A DNA stretch of 64,000 nucleotides. Source: Emcibacter nanhaiensis. Its GTDB lineage: Bacteria; Pseudomonadota; Alphaproteobacteria; Sphingomonadales; Emcibacteraceae. The notes below the pieces were generated by a model. That model saw only the letters and a program-made list of their open reading frames with translations, had not been told where the DNA came from and made no database searches. Shown here in pieces: positions 42,600-53,359 of this stretch (positions are counted from its first letter, which is position 1; the number at the start of each line of letters is the position of its first letter). The stretch lies in assembly GCF_006385175.1 (NCBI RefSeq), contig NZ_VFIY01000005.1:627501-691500 (forward strand). Direction: 5' to 3'. A program made the translations under genes and the position numbers.

Positions 42600-43172
42600 A
42601 TGACGACAAAGAAACAGCTGCGTACCGAACTTGCCGCCCACCGGCTCGAGCTCAAGGAACAGTGCGGCGAGGACGCCGCCCGCCGTGTGGCCTCGCAACT
42701 GCTGCTGCTGCCGGAACTGGAGGAGGCGGATATTGTCGCCGGCTATCACACGCTGGGCAGCGAGCTGGATTGCCTGGTCAGCCTCAGCGCGTTGCATGCG
42801 GCCCATTTTCGCGTCGCCCTGCCGGTGATTGTGGCCAGGGACCATGCGCTCAAGTTCCGCGAATGGGATATGGTGCATCCGCTGGAGGACGGCGGCCATG
42901 GCACCAGACAGCCGGATCATCGCTGCCACGAAGTCATGCCGGACGTGATGCTGGTGCCGCTGCTGGCCTTTGACGGGGACGGGCACCGGCTCGGCTATGG
43001 CGGCGGTTTTTACGACCGCACCCTGCATGCCTACCGGAGCCAGAACGAGGAATTGCTGACCATCGGCCTTGCCTTCGAGGGGCAGAGGCGGGATGATGTT
43101 TTTGCCGATGTGCATGACCAGCCGCTGGACATGATTATTACCGAAGAGAAGATTTACCGGTTCGACGACTGA
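42600..43172 (+). CDS. fau: 5-formyltetrahydrofolate cyclo-ligase
   Basis: This 190-residue enzyme converts 5-formyl-THF to 5,10-methenyl-THF using ATP. The C-terminal LGYGGGFYDRTLHAY motif and the preceding 'VMLVPLLAFDGDGHR' segment are diagnostic. The first residues (TTKKQLRTELAAHRLELKEQ) are typical. It follows the 6S RNA gene by about 70 bases, as in many proteobacteria (zapA-ssrS-fau). Confidence 0.95.
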   Translation: MTTKKQLRTELAAHRLELKEQCGEDAARRVASQLLLLPELEEADIVAGYHTLGSELDCLVSLSALHAAHFRVALPVIVARDHALKFREWDMVHPLEDGGHGTRQPDHRCHEVMPDVMLVPLLAFDGDGHRLGYGGGFYDRTLHAYRSQNEELLTIGLAFEGQRRDDVFADVHDQPLDMIITEEKIYRFDD

Positions 43173-43190
43173 CGGACGGAAAGGCGATTT

Positions 43191-44006
43191 GTGAGAGTTT
43201 TATACCTGGGTGATATTGTCGGCCGCTCCGGCCGCACGCTGGTGCTGGAAAAGGTGCCCGAACTGCGCGAGCAGCTGAAACTGGACCTGGTGGTGGTCAA
43301 TGGCGAGAATGCCGCCTCCGGTTTCGGCATCACCCGCAAGATCTGCGACCAGCTGCTGGAGATCGGTGTCGACGCCATCACCACCGGCAACCATGTCTGG
43401 GACCAGAAAGAAACCGCCCAGTTCATCAGCCAGGAAAAACGCCTGATCCGCCCCATCAATTTCCCCAAGGGTACGCCCGGCATCGGCGCCGGACTGTACG
43501 AGGTCTCCCGCGGGCGCACGGCGCTGGTGATCAACGCCATGGGCCGCATTTTCATGGACCCGCTGGACGACCCTTTTGCCTGTGTCGAGGCGGAACTCAG
43601 CAAGCACCGGCTCGGCCACACCGTCAGCTTCATCCTGGTCGATATCCACTGCGAGGCCACCTCGGAAAAAATGGCCATGGGCCACTTCTGTGACGGCCGG
43701 GTCTCCTTTGTGGTTGGTTCGCACAGTCACGTGCCCACTGCCGACGCCCAGATTCTCGAGGGCGGCACCGCCTATCAGACCGATGCCGGCATGTGCGGCG
43801 ATTATAATTCGGTAATCGGCATGGACAAGGAAGAGCCGCTGCAGCGCTTTACCCGCAAGATGGTCGCCGGCCGCTTCACGCCGGCCATGGGCGAAGGCAC
43901 CCTGTGCGGCGTGTTTGTGGAGACTGACGATCGCACCGGCCTCGCCAAACGGATCGAGCCCCTGCGCCTTGGCGCGAGATTGCATGAGAGCATGCCTGAG
44001 CTTTAG
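43191..44006 (+). CDS. YmdB-type metallophosphoesterase (TIGR00282)
   Basis: This 271-residue protein starts with GTG. Metal-binding motifs are visible: 'LGDIVGRSGR', 'VVNGENAASGFG', 'TTGNHVWDQ' and 'VGSHSHVPTADAQI'. This family of cyclic-nucleotide phosphodiesterases (YmdB in Bacillus) is often next to fau or rny. It follows fau by 18 bases and is the last gene before the FMN riboswitch. Confidence 0.94.
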   Translation: MRVLYLGDIVGRSGRTLVLEKVPELREQLKLDLVVVNGENAASGFGITRKICDQLLEIGVDAITTGNHVWDQKETAQFISQEKRLIRPINFPKGTPGIGAGLYEVSRGRTALVINAMGRIFMDPLDDPFACVEAELSKHRLGHTVSFILVDIHCEATSEKMAMGHFCDGRVSFVVGSHSHVPTADAQILEGGTAYQTDAGMCGDYNSVIGMDKEEPLQRFTRKMVAGRFTPAMGEGTLCGVFVETDDRTGLAKRIEPLRLGARLHESMPEL

Positions 44007-44077
44007 GCCAGATTTGTAATATCGACATTCCCGGTTGCTTTTGCTAGCCTGAAGCCAGCTCCGCATGGTGCGGAGCG

Positions 44078-44231
44078 AGTTCTCAGGGCGGGGTGGAATT
44101 CCCCACCGGCGGTGAGGGGCTCAGGCCTCAAGCCCGCGAGCGCCATCTGCCTGTGGTTTATCGCAGATGGGTCAAGCAGATTCGGTGAAACTCCGAAGCC
44201 GACGGTCATAGTCCGGATGGAAGAGAGCGAA
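44078..44231 (+). promoter_or_regulatory. FMN riboswitch (RFN element)
   Basis: The RFN landmarks appear in order: TTCTCAGGGCGGGGTG, AATTCCCCACCGGCGGTGA, AGCCCGCGAGCG, then GCAGATTCGGTGAAACTCC and GAAGCCGACGGTCATAGTC, ending with GGATGGAAGAGAGCGA. The element lies 83 bases before the lumazine synthase gene and should turn it off when FMN is abundant. Confidence 0.97.
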
Positions 44232-44313
44232 AGCAGAAAACGGTGCGTGTCTGCGCCCGTTCCTATTTTCGTACGCCTTGGTTCTGTTTTCTTGAATTGA
44301 AAAGGAGCAAACC

Positions 44314-44793
44314 ATGGATAAATTATCCCCCAATACCCCGGCAACGCGAAAGGTTGCCTTCATCAAGGCCCGCTGGCATGCCGATATTGTCGACCGTTGC
44401 CATGACAGCTGCGCCGCATTTTTCGGTGAACATGCCGGTCAGGCGGTTGATCTGGAGATTTTCGAAGTGCCCGGCGCCTTCGAAATTCCTCTGTTGGCCC
44501 AGGATCTGGCCGAGAGCGGCGCGTATGACGCGGTGATTGCCTCGGCCTTCGTGGTCAACGGCGGCATCTACCGCCATGACTTTGTCGCGGCGGCGGTCAT
44601 TGACGGTCTGATGCGGGTTCAGCTGGACAGCGGCGTACCCGTCTTGTCGGCAGTTCTCACCCCCCATAACTTTCATGAAACGGAGGAGCATCGTCAGTTC
44701 TTCCGTGATCATTTCGTGATCAAGGGCCGGGAAGTGGCCGAGGCCTGCCTTGCCATGCTCGACGTGAGGAACGGGCTGGTCACAGCGGCCTGA
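44314..44793 (+). CDS. ribH2: 6,7-dimethyl-8-ribityllumazine synthase, RibH2 type
   Basis: This 159-residue enzyme makes the riboflavin precursor. The sequence follows the decameric type-II enzyme known from Brucella and Mesorhizobium: '[17 protein letters not shown]' at the N-terminus, [11 protein letters not shown], '[13 protein letters not shown]' and '[15 protein letters not shown]'. The usual N-terminal lumazine motif is replaced by an ARWHADIVD motif. It is FMN-riboswitch controlled, which shows it contributes to regulated flavin supply. It is monocistronic with a terminator. Confidence 0.95.
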   Translation: MDKLSPNTPATRKVAFIKARWHADIVDRCHDSCAAFFGEHAGQAVDLEIFEVPGAFEIPLLAQDLAESGAYDAVIASAFVVNGGIYRHDFVAAAVIDGLMRVQLDSGVPVLSAVLTPHNFHETEEHRQFFRDHFVIKGREVAEACLAMLDVRNGLVTAA

Positions 44794-44802
44794 CTTAATG
44801 GA

Positions 44803-44828
44803 AGGCGGCTGAAAGGCCGCCTTTTTTA
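44803..44828 (+). terminator. Intrinsic terminator after ribH2
   Basis: GGCGGC pairs with GCCGCC across a TGAAAG loop and is followed by six T. The T-run is on the plus strand and overlaps the end of the convergent DsbA-family gene. Confidence 0.88.
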
Positions 44829-45434
44829 ATGGTTCGCCACCCACTCCAGCGCCTGCTCCAGCCGGTCGTCGCCCCAGAACAGTTCCCCGTCCGGGGTCGT
44901 GAAGCTGGGGGCGCCAAAGACGCCTTTTGCGATGGCTTCGTCCATATTGTCCTTCAGGGCCTGTTTGATGTCCGGGGTTGTGGCCCGGTCAAGAAGCGCC
45001 GGAGCTTCAAGCCCCATCTCTTCAAGGATAGCGGTAATCACCTCCGGATCGGAAATGCATTTGTCGGCGGTCCATTCCGCCCGGTAAACCCGGCGGCTGA
45101 AATCGGCTCGCGGCCCGTCGTCCGGCAGGCAGAGCGCCACACGGGCGGCAAGCACACTATGCTGGGGCAGTTCATTGGCCACGGGAATGCGGAACGGCAG
45201 GCCGTAGCGTTCGGCCAGGCGCTCCATATCCCGCCACATGTAATCACCCTTAACCTTGTAAATCTTGAACGGGGAACTGTTCCAGCCCTGCGCATGGAAA
45301 ATGGGGCCAAGCAGGAACGGCCGCCAGTTGACAGTGACGCCCTTTTTCCGGGCCAGGGGTTCGATACGCTCCGCCGCCAGATAGCTGTAGGTGGAGGCGA
45401 ATTCATACCAGAAGTCGAGAGTGTGTTTTTCCAT
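44826..45434 (-). CDS. DsbA-family 2-hydroxychromene-2-carboxylate isomerase-like protein
   Basis: This 202-residue protein has the HCCA-isomerase layout of a thioredoxin-fold enzyme with a helical insert. It starts FWYEFASTYSYLAAERIEPL, where serine replaces the redox cysteine, followed by 'VNWRPFLLGPIFHAQGWN' and a C-terminal 'GVFGAPSFTTPDGELFWGDDRLEQ' block (pattern). Members isomerise aromatic intermediates using glutathione. The natural substrate here is unknown. Confidence 0.92.
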   Translation of the reverse strand: MEKHTLDFWYEFASTYSYLAAERIEPLARKKGVTVNWRPFLLGPIFHAQGWNSSPFKIYKVKGDYMWRDMERLAERYGLPFRIPVANELPQHSVLAARVALCLPDDGPRADFSRRVYRAEWTADKCISDPEVITAILEEMGLEAPALLDRATTPDIKQALKDNMDEAIAKGVFGAPSFTTPDGELFWGDDRLEQALEWVANH

Positions 45435-45685
45435 CTCCGAACTCTAGAGCCCGTATGGGAAGAACGCAAGGGCATGAAACGGAAGGGGGAATATCAAAAA
45501 TGAATGGCGTGCGAGGCAGGCAGGGACCATCACAAGGTTCTGGCATATCCAGGATTTCTGCATTTCCCTGTTCACAAAAGAGACTCGGTGAAGTACAAGG
45601 GGGAAAACCTAATTTCCGGCGGCCGGTTTCCATGCCGCGCTGCCCCACTGAAGAAGACCAGTAGACGTAAGAAAGAAGTGGACTC

Positions 45686-46435
45686 ATGGCAGGTCATTCC
45701 AAGTTCAAAAATATCATGCACCGCAAGGGTGCGCAGGACAAAAAACGTTCCTCCCTGTTCAGCAAGCTGAGCAAGGAAATCACTGTCGCCGCCAAGATGG
45801 GCGGGGTCGATATCGATTCCAACCCGCGCCTGCGGCTGGCGGTGAAAAACGCCCAGTCCAACAGTATGCCGAAGGACAATATCCAGCGCGCCATTAACAA
45901 ATCCCAGGGCGGTGAGGGCGATGATTACGAGGAGATCCGTTACGAAGGCTTCGGCCCGGGCGGCATCGCCATTATCGTTGAAGCGCTGACCGACAACCGC
46001 AACCGCGCGGCCAGCGAAATCCGCACCGCCTTCGCCAAGAACGGCGGCAACATGGGCGAAAGCGGCAGCGTCTCCTACCAGTTCGACAAGGTCGGCGAGA
46101 TTATTTTTGACTCTTCCGTCATGGATGCGGACAGCATGTTCGAAGCGGCTCTTGAAGCCGGCGCCGAGGATGTGGCGTCCGATGATGAAACCCATGAAAT
46201 CTATTGTGCCATGGAAGACCTCAACACGGTCAGCACCGCGCTTGAGGAAGCCGTGGGCAGCGAACCGAAATCTTCCAAGCTGATCTGGAAACCCCAGAAC
46301 ACTATCGAGGTGAGCGAGGAAGACGCGCAGAAGCTGATGAAAATGCTGGATGTGATGGACGATCTGGATGACGTGCAGAATGTCTATGGCAACTATGAAA
46401 TTTCCGATGAAATCCTGGAGAAGCTGAACGGGTGA
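45686..46435 (+). CDS. yebC: YebC/PmpR-family transcription/translation factor
   Basis: This 249-residue protein starts [21 protein letters not shown], the family hallmark, and has the '[21 protein letters not shown]' and '[19 protein letters not shown]' blocks (patterns). YebC proteins act on transcription, and recent work ties some to relieving ribosome stalling. It overlaps ruvC by four bases, the conserved yebC-ruvC order. About 250 bases upstream carry no gene. Confidence 0.97.
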   Translation: MAGHSKFKNIMHRKGAQDKKRSSLFSKLSKEITVAAKMGGVDIDSNPRLRLAVKNAQSNSMPKDNIQRAINKSQGGEGDDYEEIRYEGFGPGGIAIIVEALTDNRNRAASEIRTAFAKNGGNMGESGSVSYQFDKVGEIIFDSSVMDADSMFEAALEAGAEDVASDDETHEIYCAMEDLNTVSTALEEAVGSEPKSSKLIWKPQNTIEVSEEDAQKLMKMLDVMDDLDDVQNVYGNYEISDEILEKLNG

Positions 46436-47019
46436 ACAAAAGGCAACGTCTGATCGGGCTTGATCCCGGATTGCGCAAGACCGGCTGGGGCATCATAGAG
46501 GTGGAGGGCAGCCGCCTGATCCATGTGGCCAACGGCATTGTGCATTCAGACGCTTCCTGTTCGCTTGCCGAGCGTCTGGTACAGCTTTATGACGGCCTGA
46601 CGTCAGTCATTGCCGACTGGGAGCCCCATTCCGCGGCTGTCGAGGAAACTTTCGTCAACAAGAATCCGACCTCGACCCTGAAACTGGGCCAGGCCCGGGG
46701 CGTGGTGTTGCTGGTGCCGGCCATGGCCGGCATTCCGGTGGCCGAATATACCCCCAACCATATCAAGAAATCGGTGGTCGGATCGGGCCATGCGGCCAAG
46801 GAACAGGTCCATGCCATGATCGGTGTGCTGCTGCCCGGGGTCAAGGTCAATGGCGAAGACGCCGGCGACGCCCTGTCGGTGGCCATCTGTCATGCCCATA
46901 ACGGCGGCGGGCACCGCTCGCTCCATTCTACCATGAGTAAAAAGAAAAACCCGCTGGAGGAGGCGCTCAACGCCCCGCCCGGCGCGCAGATTATTGTACC
47001 GGGGAGACGGCAGAGGTGA
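46432..47019 (+). CDS. ruvC: Crossover junction endodeoxyribonuclease RuvC
   Basis: This 195-residue resolvase cuts Holliday junctions. It starts with GTG inside the yebC stop. Catalytic acidic positions are in [13 protein letters not shown] (Asp near residue 8), [11 protein letters not shown] (Glu), and the C-terminal [17 protein letters not shown] pair. It overlaps ruvA by four bases, so yebC-ruvCAB is translated as one unit. Confidence 0.97.
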   Translation: MNKRQRLIGLDPGLRKTGWGIIEVEGSRLIHVANGIVHSDASCSLAERLVQLYDGLTSVIADWEPHSAAVEETFVNKNPTSTLKLGQARGVVLLVPAMAGIPVAEYTPNHIKKSVVGSGHAAKEQVHAMIGVLLPGVKVNGEDAGDALSVAICHAHNGGGHRSLHSTMSKKKNPLEEALNAPPGAQIIVPGRRQR

Positions 47020-47645
47020 TAGCCAAGTTACGGGGACTATTGGACAGTACGGGGGAGGACTGGTGTGTAATTGATGTGAACGGGGTCGGCTATCTGGTGT
47101 TTTGTTCCGGGCGCACCCTCAACCATCTCTCGACCATGGGCGAGACCGTGTCCCTGATGATCGACACCCATGTGCGTGAAGATCATATCCATCTCTATGG
47201 CTTTGTCAGCGAGCTGGAGCGGGACTGGTTCCGCCTGTTGCAGACGGTGCAGGGCGTGGGCGCCAAGGTGGCGCTGGCGATCCTGTCGGTGGCCGGGCCC
47301 GACGAACTGACCCAGTCCATCGCCGCCCAGGACAAGACCACGGTGGCGCGGGCCAGCGGCGTGGGACCCAAAGTGGCGACCCGCATCGTCAATGAACTGA
47401 AGGACAAGGTGGCCAAATTCGCCATGGCGCCGGTGCAACTGGGGGCCAAGGGCGATGGGGCGGCGGCAACTGCGTCGTCGCCGGAAACGGCCGGGGAGAT
47501 CCAGGATGCGGTTTCCGCCCTGGTCCATCTGGGGTATAAACAGGCGGATGCCTATGTGGCGGTCAGCACCGTGGCCCGCCAGCTGGGCGAGGAGGCCGAT
47601 GTGAAGAAACTGATCCGGCTCGGCCTTAAGGAGTTGAGTCAATGA
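47016..47645 (+). CDS. ruvA: Holliday junction branch migration protein RuvA
   Basis: This 209-residue protein binds Holliday junctions and loads RuvB. It starts with GTG. The helix-hairpin-helix region contains [17 protein letters not shown] and [18 protein letters not shown], and the C-terminal RuvB-binding domain (about 160-209) includes [16 protein letters not shown]. It is joined to ruvC and ruvB by four-base overlaps. Confidence 0.97.
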   Translation: MIAKLRGLLDSTGEDWCVIDVNGVGYLVFCSGRTLNHLSTMGETVSLMIDTHVREDHIHLYGFVSELERDWFRLLQTVQGVGAKVALAILSVAGPDELTQSIAAQDKTTVARASGVGPKVATRIVNELKDKVAKFAMAPVQLGAKGDGAAATASSPETAGEIQDAVSALVHLGYKQADAYVAVSTVARQLGEEADVKKLIRLGLKELSQ

Positions 47646-48703
47646 GTGAAGATGAGGGCAGGCTGGTGAGCGGCACTGCCCGCACCGAAGATGAATTCGA
47701 CAGCACCATCCGGCCGACCCGGCTGGCGGAATTCATCGGCCAGCGCAAAGCCTGCGAAAACCTGGAAATCTTCATCCAGGCCGCCCGCACCCGCGGCGAC
47801 GCCCTGGACCATGTGCTGTTTTACGGCCCGCCGGGGCTCGGCAAGACCACGCTGGCGCAGATCATGGCCCGGGAGCTCGGGGTCAATTTCCGCGCCACCT
47901 CCGGCCCGGTGATTTCCAAGGCCGGCGACCTGGCGGCGCTGCTGACCAACCTGGAAGAAAACGATATCCTGTTTATTGATGAAATCCACCGGCTCAATCC
48001 GGCGGTGGAGGAAATCCTCTATCCGGCCATGGAAGATTATCATCTCGATCTGATCATCGGCGAGGGGCCGGCGGCCCGCTCGGTGCGGATCGACCTGCCG
48101 CCCTTCACCCTGGTCGGGGCGACCACCCGCTCCGGGCTGCTGACCACGCCGCTCCGGGATCGTTTTGGCATTCCCACCCGGCTGGAATTTTACGGGCCGG
48201 AAGACCTGGAAAAAATCGTCAGCCGTGCGGCCCGGGTACTGGGCGTGGAAATGACCAAAAAAGGCGCATTGGAAGTGGCCAAGCGGGCGCGTGGGACGCC
48301 GCGTATCGCCGGGCGTCTGCTGCGCCGGGTGCGTGACTTTGCCCTGGTGGCCGGCAGCGGCGCAGTAGATGAAAAGATTGCCGACCAGGCCTTGAACCGC
48401 ATGGAGGTGGATGCGGCCGGGCTCGATGCCATGGACCACCGTTACCTCACCTGTATCGGTGTCAATTACGGCGGCGGGCCGGTGGGGATCGAGACCCTGG
48501 CTGCGGCTCTGTCCGAACCGCGCGACGCCATTGAAGAGATTATCGAGCCTTACCTGATCCAGATCGGCTTCGTGCAGCGTACCCCGCGGGGGCGCATGCT
48601 GTCACCGGCGGCCTTTGCCCATATCGGCCTTGATGTGCCGAAGTCGGCGGGTGCGGCCCAGTTCACCCTGCCCGACATTAACGATGAAGGGGACGATGAC
48701 TGA
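47642..48703 (+). CDS. ruvB: Holliday junction helicase RuvB
   Basis: This 353-residue AAA+ ATPase drives branch migration. It has Walker [10 protein letters not shown] (62-70), Walker [11 protein letters not shown], '[18 protein letters not shown]' (sensor 1 and arginine finger region) and a C-terminal winged helix with '[14 protein letters not shown]'. Length is standard. It overlaps the ybgC-type gene by eight bases, linking recombination and Tol-Pal genes in one run. Confidence 0.98.
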   Translation: MSEDEGRLVSGTARTEDEFDSTIRPTRLAEFIGQRKACENLEIFIQAARTRGDALDHVLFYGPPGLGKTTLAQIMARELGVNFRATSGPVISKAGDLAALLTNLEENDILFIDEIHRLNPAVEEILYPAMEDYHLDLIIGEGPAARSVRIDLPPFTLVGATTRSGLLTTPLRDRFGIPTRLEFYGPEDLEKIVSRAARVLGVEMTKKGALEVAKRARGTPRIAGRLLRRVRDFALVAGSGAVDEKIADQALNRMEVDAAGLDAMDHRYLTCIGVNYGGGPVGIETLAAALSEPRDAIEEIIEPYLIQIGFVQRTPRGRMLSPAAFAHIGLDVPKSAGAAQFTLPDINDEGDDD

Positions 48704-49166
48704 AATTTCGCCACAATTGGACAATAGTCTTTCTGAAAGCCTGGCCGGCAGGCTGGATCAGGGCGTCCATATCCTGCCGGTCCGGGTCTACTACGAAGAT
48801 ACCGACGCGGGAGGGATCGTCTATTACGCCAATTACCTGAAATATCTGGAACGGGGCCGCTCCGACATGCTCAGGCTCCTTGGGGTCGACCAGATGGGCA
48901 TGCTGGCCTTTGAACAGGATGATGATGTCCAGTTTGTGGTGCGCCGGGCGGAAGTGGACTATATCAGCCCGGCCCGCCTCGATGAGGTGCTGACGGTCAG
49001 GACGGTGATCGAAAAGGCCGGAGGCGCCAGCCTCATCATGGGGCAGAAGATTTACCGGGGTGAAGATCTCCTGGTTTCCGCCGTGATCAAGGCGGGGGTA
49101 TTAGGTAAGGCAGGCAGGCCGGTACGCCTGCCGGAAAAGATAAAGAAACTGATTGAACATATTTAA
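48696..49166 (+). CDS. ybgC: Tol-Pal-associated acyl-CoA thioesterase YbgC
   Basis: This 156-residue hot-dog-fold thioesterase has the active-site segment [20 protein letters not shown] with the catalytic Asp. I chose the ATG at 48696 within the ruvB 3' end (eight-base overlap). The frame remains open upstream to 48615. It is the first gene of the tol-pal cluster. Confidence 0.95.
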   Translation: MTEISPQLDNSLSESLAGRLDQGVHILPVRVYYEDTDAGGIVYYANYLKYLERGRSDMLRLLGVDQMGMLAFEQDDDVQFVVRRAEVDYISPARLDEVLTVRTVIEKAGGASLIMGQKIYRGEDLLVSAVIKAGVLGKAGRPVRLPEKIKKLIEHI

Positions 49167-49191
49167 TTTATTCCGGGGTTAGGACGTAAGT

Positions 49192-49907
<716 letters not shown>

Positions 49908-49908
<1 letters not shown>

Positions 49909-50351
49909 TGGCCGGGCCTATGAACCATCAGCCGCACCATCACCGCAGCGGTTTTCGCCGCCGCCATCGGGCCATGAGCGAGATTAACGTCACGCCCTTT
50001 GTGGATGTGATGCTGGTGCTTCTGGTGGTGTTCATGGTGGCCGCGCCGCTGCTGACCGTCGGTGTGCCGATCGACCTGCCCAGCTCCCAGGCCAAGCCGC
50101 TGCCGGAAAATACCAAGCCCCTGTCCATCACCATCGACAAGGAAGGCAAGATTTATCTTCAGGACGAGGAAGTCCGCCTTTCCGAGCTGGTGCCGCGCCT
50201 CAAGGTGATTTTCGAAAACCGGACCGATGACCGCATCTATGTCCACGGCGACCAAGCGGTGGACTATGGCACCGTGATGAAGGTGATGGGGGTGATGAAT
50301 GCGGCCGGCTATTCCCGCGTCGCCCTCGTGACCGATACGCTTGATCAGTAG
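49908..50351 (+). CDS. tolR: Tol-Pal system protein TolR
   Basis: This 147-residue protein has one N-terminal membrane helix (about 25-48, with VTPFVDVMLVLLVVFMV, whose Asp is the proton-carrying residue) and a periplasmic domain. An unusual histidine- and arginine-rich cytoplasmic head (residues 1-22, with HQPHHHRSGFRRRHR) precedes the helix. It couples proton flow with TolQ to TolA. Confidence 0.96.
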
Positions 50352-50363
50352 CCGGGAGAGAAC

Positions 50364-51197
50364 GTGCGCGACGCTTTGATCATATCCGGTCTGATGCACG
50401 TGATGCTGATTGTGGTGGCCGTTGTCGGCCTGCCGGCGCTCAGAGACGAAACGCAGACGGAAATGACCATCATTCCGGTGGAAATGGTCAAGATTGGCGA
50501 GGAGCAGAAGCTGAAGATCGAGCCGCCCAAGGCAGAGAAAAAGGCCGAGGAGAAGAAGGAAGAGAAGAAAAAACCGACCCGCAAGGTGGAAATGCCGCCG
50601 GAACCGCCGAAAATGGCCTCCGACATGCCCCTGCCGGATGTGAAACAGAAACCGGCGACAAAACCAGAAAAGAAACCTGAACCGCAGCAGGTGGCGACAC
50701 GTGCGCCCAAGGTGACCCCAAAGGCCAAACCGCGTCCGCCGAGCCGGTTCCAGATTTCAAAAGTGGCAGCCTTGCTGGACAAGCGGCAGGAAGAGGAAAA
50801 GTCCATCGGCGATATCCTGGAGGAAAAAGGCTATGACCAGCCGCAGCCGATGACCCAGATCGAGATTGAACAGCAGATGATGACCCTCGGGCAGGCGGTG
50901 GCAAAACAGATTTATGACCGCAAATGCTGGAATGTGCCGGCCGGCGCCCGGGATGCGGAAAACCTGTTGATTATCGTGCAGGTCTGGCTCCGGCCGGACG
51001 GCACAATGGCCAGGCCGCCTGAAGTGAAGGACCAGGGGCGCATGAACCAGCCGGGCCAGGAATTTTACCGCACGGCAGCGGAAAGCGCCCTCCGGGCGGT
51101 GCGTAAATGCGTACCTTATGAACTGCCCAAGGAAAAATATGAACTGTGGCGGGAAATGGAATTGTATTTCGACCCGAAAGAGTTCCTGACCGGTTAA
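50364..51197 (+). CDS. tolA: Tol-Pal system protein TolA
   Basis: This 277-residue protein starts with GTG. It has an N-terminal membrane helix (about 3-22) and a long Lys/Glu/Pro-rich periplasmic linker (about 45-130). A C-terminal TonB/TolA-like domain has a 'CWNVPAGARDAENLLIIVQVWL' segment (pattern). It spans the periplasm to reach TolB and Pal. The linker is short compared with E. coli TolA. Confidence 0.9.
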   Translation: MRDALIISGLMHVMLIVVAVVGLPALRDETQTEMTIIPVEMVKIGEEQKLKIEPPKAEKKAEEKKEEKKKPTRKVEMPPEPPKMASDMPLPDVKQKPATKPEKKPEPQQVATRAPKVTPKAKPRPPSRFQISKVAALLDKRQEEEKSIGDILEEKGYDQPQPMTQIEIEQQMMTLGQAVAKQIYDRKCWNVPAGARDAENLLIIVQVWLRPDGTMARPPEVKDQGRMNQPGQEFYRTAAESALRAVRKCVPYELPKEKYELWREMELYFDPKEFLTG

Positions 51198-51221
51198 ATG
51201 GAAACGAATGGAGAAAGTCGC

Positions 51222-52559
51222 GTGAAGTTTGTACAACTGGTATTTCTGTCTGTATTCAGCCTTATCCTGGCCGTGAGCAGCGCCCATGCGGTGCTCCGGG
51301 TGGATATTACCAAGGGACATGCGGATCCACTGCCCATTGCCATCAAGGATCTGGAAGGGGACGGACGCCAGCTCAATACCGGCGGTACCGTTAATGATAT
51401 CGGCCAGAATATCGCCCGGGTGGTCAGTGCCGACCTGGAACGCTCCGGCCTGTTCCGCACCATCGACCGGGCCGCTTTCTTCAGGGAAGTGCCGGGCAGC
51501 CGGCCCAAATTCCCCAACTGGCGCTCCATCGGCGCCCAGGCCCTGGTCACCGGTCAGGTGTCCCTGCAGGAAGACGGCCGGGTGAAGGTGGAATTCCGCC
51601 TGTGGGATGTGCTCGCCAGCGGCCAGATGATCGGCCTGCGCTACTATACCACGCCGCAGAACTGGCGCCGCATCGCCCATATGATGGCGGATGCGATCTA
51701 TAAACGGCTGACCGGGGAAAGCGGTTACTTTGACACCCGCATTGTCTATGTGTCGGAAAGCGGCCTGCAGACCAACCGCGTCAAGCGGCTGGCGATCATG
51801 GACCAGGACGGCTATAACCATAAATTCCTCACCGACGGCAAACATATGGCGCTGACCCCGCGGTTTTCTCCGACGGCGCAGGAAATCACTTATTTGTCCT
51901 ATTTCAACGATAACCCGCGGGTCTATCTCTACAATATCGATACCGGCAAGCAGGAACTGCTGGGCGATTTCCCGGGCATGACCTTTGCGCCGCGCTTTTC
52001 GCCGGACGGCAACAAGGTGATCATGTCCCAGGCCCAGAAAGGCAACTCGGACATTTATGTGATGGAACTCAGGACCCGCAAGGTGACGCGCCTGACCAGC
52101 CACTCGGCCATTGATACCTCGCCGAGCTATTCGCCGGACGGCCGCCAGATTACCTTCAACTCCGACCGTGGCGGCAGCCAGCAGATCTACGTCATGGATG
52201 CCAACGGCAAGAATATTCACCGTATCAGCTTCGGCAAGGGCCGCTACGGGACGCCGGTCTGGTCGCCGCGCGGGGACCTGATTGCCTTTACCAAGATCTA
52301 CCAGGGCCGTTTCTATATCGGCGTCATGCGTCCGGACGGCTCCGGCGAGCGCCTGCTCACGGAAAGTTTCCTTGACGAGGGGCCGACCTGGTCGCCTAAT
52401 GGGCGCGTCCTGATGTTTTTCCGCCAGCAACCCTATGACAAAAACGGCAGGGGGGGAGAAACCCAGGTCTGGTCAGTGGACCTGACGGGGTACAACGAAC
52501 GGCAGATTATAACGCCATTGGATGCGTCAGACCCTGCATGGTCCCCCTTGATTAGATGA
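51222..52559 (+). CDS. tolB: Tol-Pal system beta-propeller protein TolB
   Basis: This 445-residue periplasmic protein has a signal peptide ([20 protein letters not shown], cleavage near SAHAVL). An N-terminal alpha/beta domain and a six-bladed WD40-like propeller with repeated 'RFSPDG / YSPDG / WSPRG / WSPNG' strands follow. I chose the GTG at 51222, which has GGAG eight bases upstream, over the ATG at 51198, which lacks a ribosome site. It links TolA to Pal. Confidence 0.95.
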   Translation: MKFVQLVFLSVFSLILAVSSAHAVLRVDITKGHADPLPIAIKDLEGDGRQLNTGGTVNDIGQNIARVVSADLERSGLFRTIDRAAFFREVPGSRPKFPNWRSIGAQALVTGQVSLQEDGRVKVEFRLWDVLASGQMIGLRYYTTPQNWRRIAHMMADAIYKRLTGESGYFDTRIVYVSESGLQTNRVKRLAIMDQDGYNHKFLTDGKHMALTPRFSPTAQEITYLSYFNDNPRVYLYNIDTGKQELLGDFPGMTFAPRFSPDGNKVIMSQAQKGNSDIYVMELRTRKVTRLTSHSAIDTSPSYSPDGRQITFNSDRGGSQQIYVMDANGKNIHRISFGKGRYGTPVWSPRGDLIAFTKIYQGRFYIGVMRPDGSGERLLTESFLDEGPTWSPNGRVLMFFRQQPYDKNGRGGETQVWSVDLTGYNERQIITPLDASDPAWSPLIR

Positions 52560-52657
52560 ACGGGTCTGCTATAGTTGCCATAATTTGGCTGCAAGACGTA
52601 TGTTAAAGACTGAAACATACGTAAAATAAAGAAGTTTTCGACTGTGCCAGTTCTTGA

Positions 52658-52663
52658 TATAAT
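52658..52663 (+). promoter_or_regulatory. Possible -10 box of the pal gene
   Basis: TATAAT occurs 62 bases before the pal start in a 166-base gap after tolB. The -35 region is weak (TTTCGA at 16 bases). The gap also holds a 9-bp inverted repeat around 52598-52625 (ACGTATGTT/AACATACGT). Abundant Pal often needs a promoter of its own. Confidence 0.35.
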
Positions 52664-52725
52664 TGGGGATCGGCAATAACTTGGTTGGTAAAAATATTTT
52701 AATATAAGCGTGGAAGGACCGCTAG

Positions 52726-53265
52726 ATGCTGAAAAAATTAATTGGCGCGAAATACTGGATGGTTATTGGTGCAGTGCTGCTGGTCAGTGCCTGTGCCGGT
52801 AAAGAGGAACCTGTTGAAACTACTCCTGCCCCTGCGGAAGAGGAACAGCCTGCTGTTGAACAGGCACCGACTGAAGGCGTTCAGGTTGAACCTGAGGAAG
52901 TCGGCCCGACACCGGGCTCCCAGGAAGACTTGGATCAAACTGCCGGCGCTCTGGTTTATTTCGGTTTCGACCGCTATGACCTGACGGCTGACGCCCGCTC
53001 GGTCCTGCAGTCACAGGCTCGCTGGATCATTGACAACAATGCGTCTGTCACCATCGAAGGTCACTGCGACGAACGCGGTACCCGCGAATACAACCTTGCG
53101 CTCGGCGATCGTCGCGCAACGGCTGTGAAAAACTACCTGGTGGCTCTCGGCGTTAGCGCCTCCCAGATCCGTACCGTCAGCTACGGCAAGGAACGTCCGG
53201 CTGTGAGCGGTTCCGGTGAATCCGTTTGGGCACAGAACCGTCGCGGATATACTCGCGTAGAATAA
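52726..53265 (+). CDS. pal: Peptidoglycan-associated lipoprotein Pal
   Basis: This 179-residue outer-membrane lipoprotein has a type II signal with lipobox LVSAC (acylated C23). An acidic, Pro/Glu-rich linker (about 25-65) and an OmpA-like peptidoglycan-binding domain (about 70-179) with 'VTIEGHCDERGTREYNLALGDRRA' (pattern) follow. A terminator follows the gene, so it can be transcribed alone. Confidence 0.97.
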   Translation: MLKKLIGAKYWMVIGAVLLVSACAGKEEPVETTPAPAEEEQPAVEQAPTEGVQVEPEEVGPTPGSQEDLDQTAGALVYFGFDRYDLTADARSVLQSQARWIIDNNASVTIEGHCDERGTREYNLALGDRRATAVKNYLVALGVSASQIRTVSYGKERPAVSGSGESVWAQNRRGYTRVE

Positions 53266-53282
53266 CAAGACTTATGTAAAGG

Positions 53283-53321
53283 GTACCCGCGCGGTCTGGA
53301 TGGTCTGCGCGGGTATTTTTG
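53283..53321 (+). terminator. Intrinsic terminator after pal
   Basis: TACCCGCGC pairs with GCGCGGGTA (9 bp, 14-nt loop), followed by five T. It probably lowers but may not abolish read-through to cpoB. Confidence 0.88.
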
Positions 53322-53359
53322 TATCGTCACCGCAATCGGGCGTCCCGTGGGAGAAAAGA

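Noticed and set aside
50757-52430. Long open frame (557 codons) opposite tolA and tolB
   Set aside because: It spans two well-identified genes on the other strand and has no independent support.
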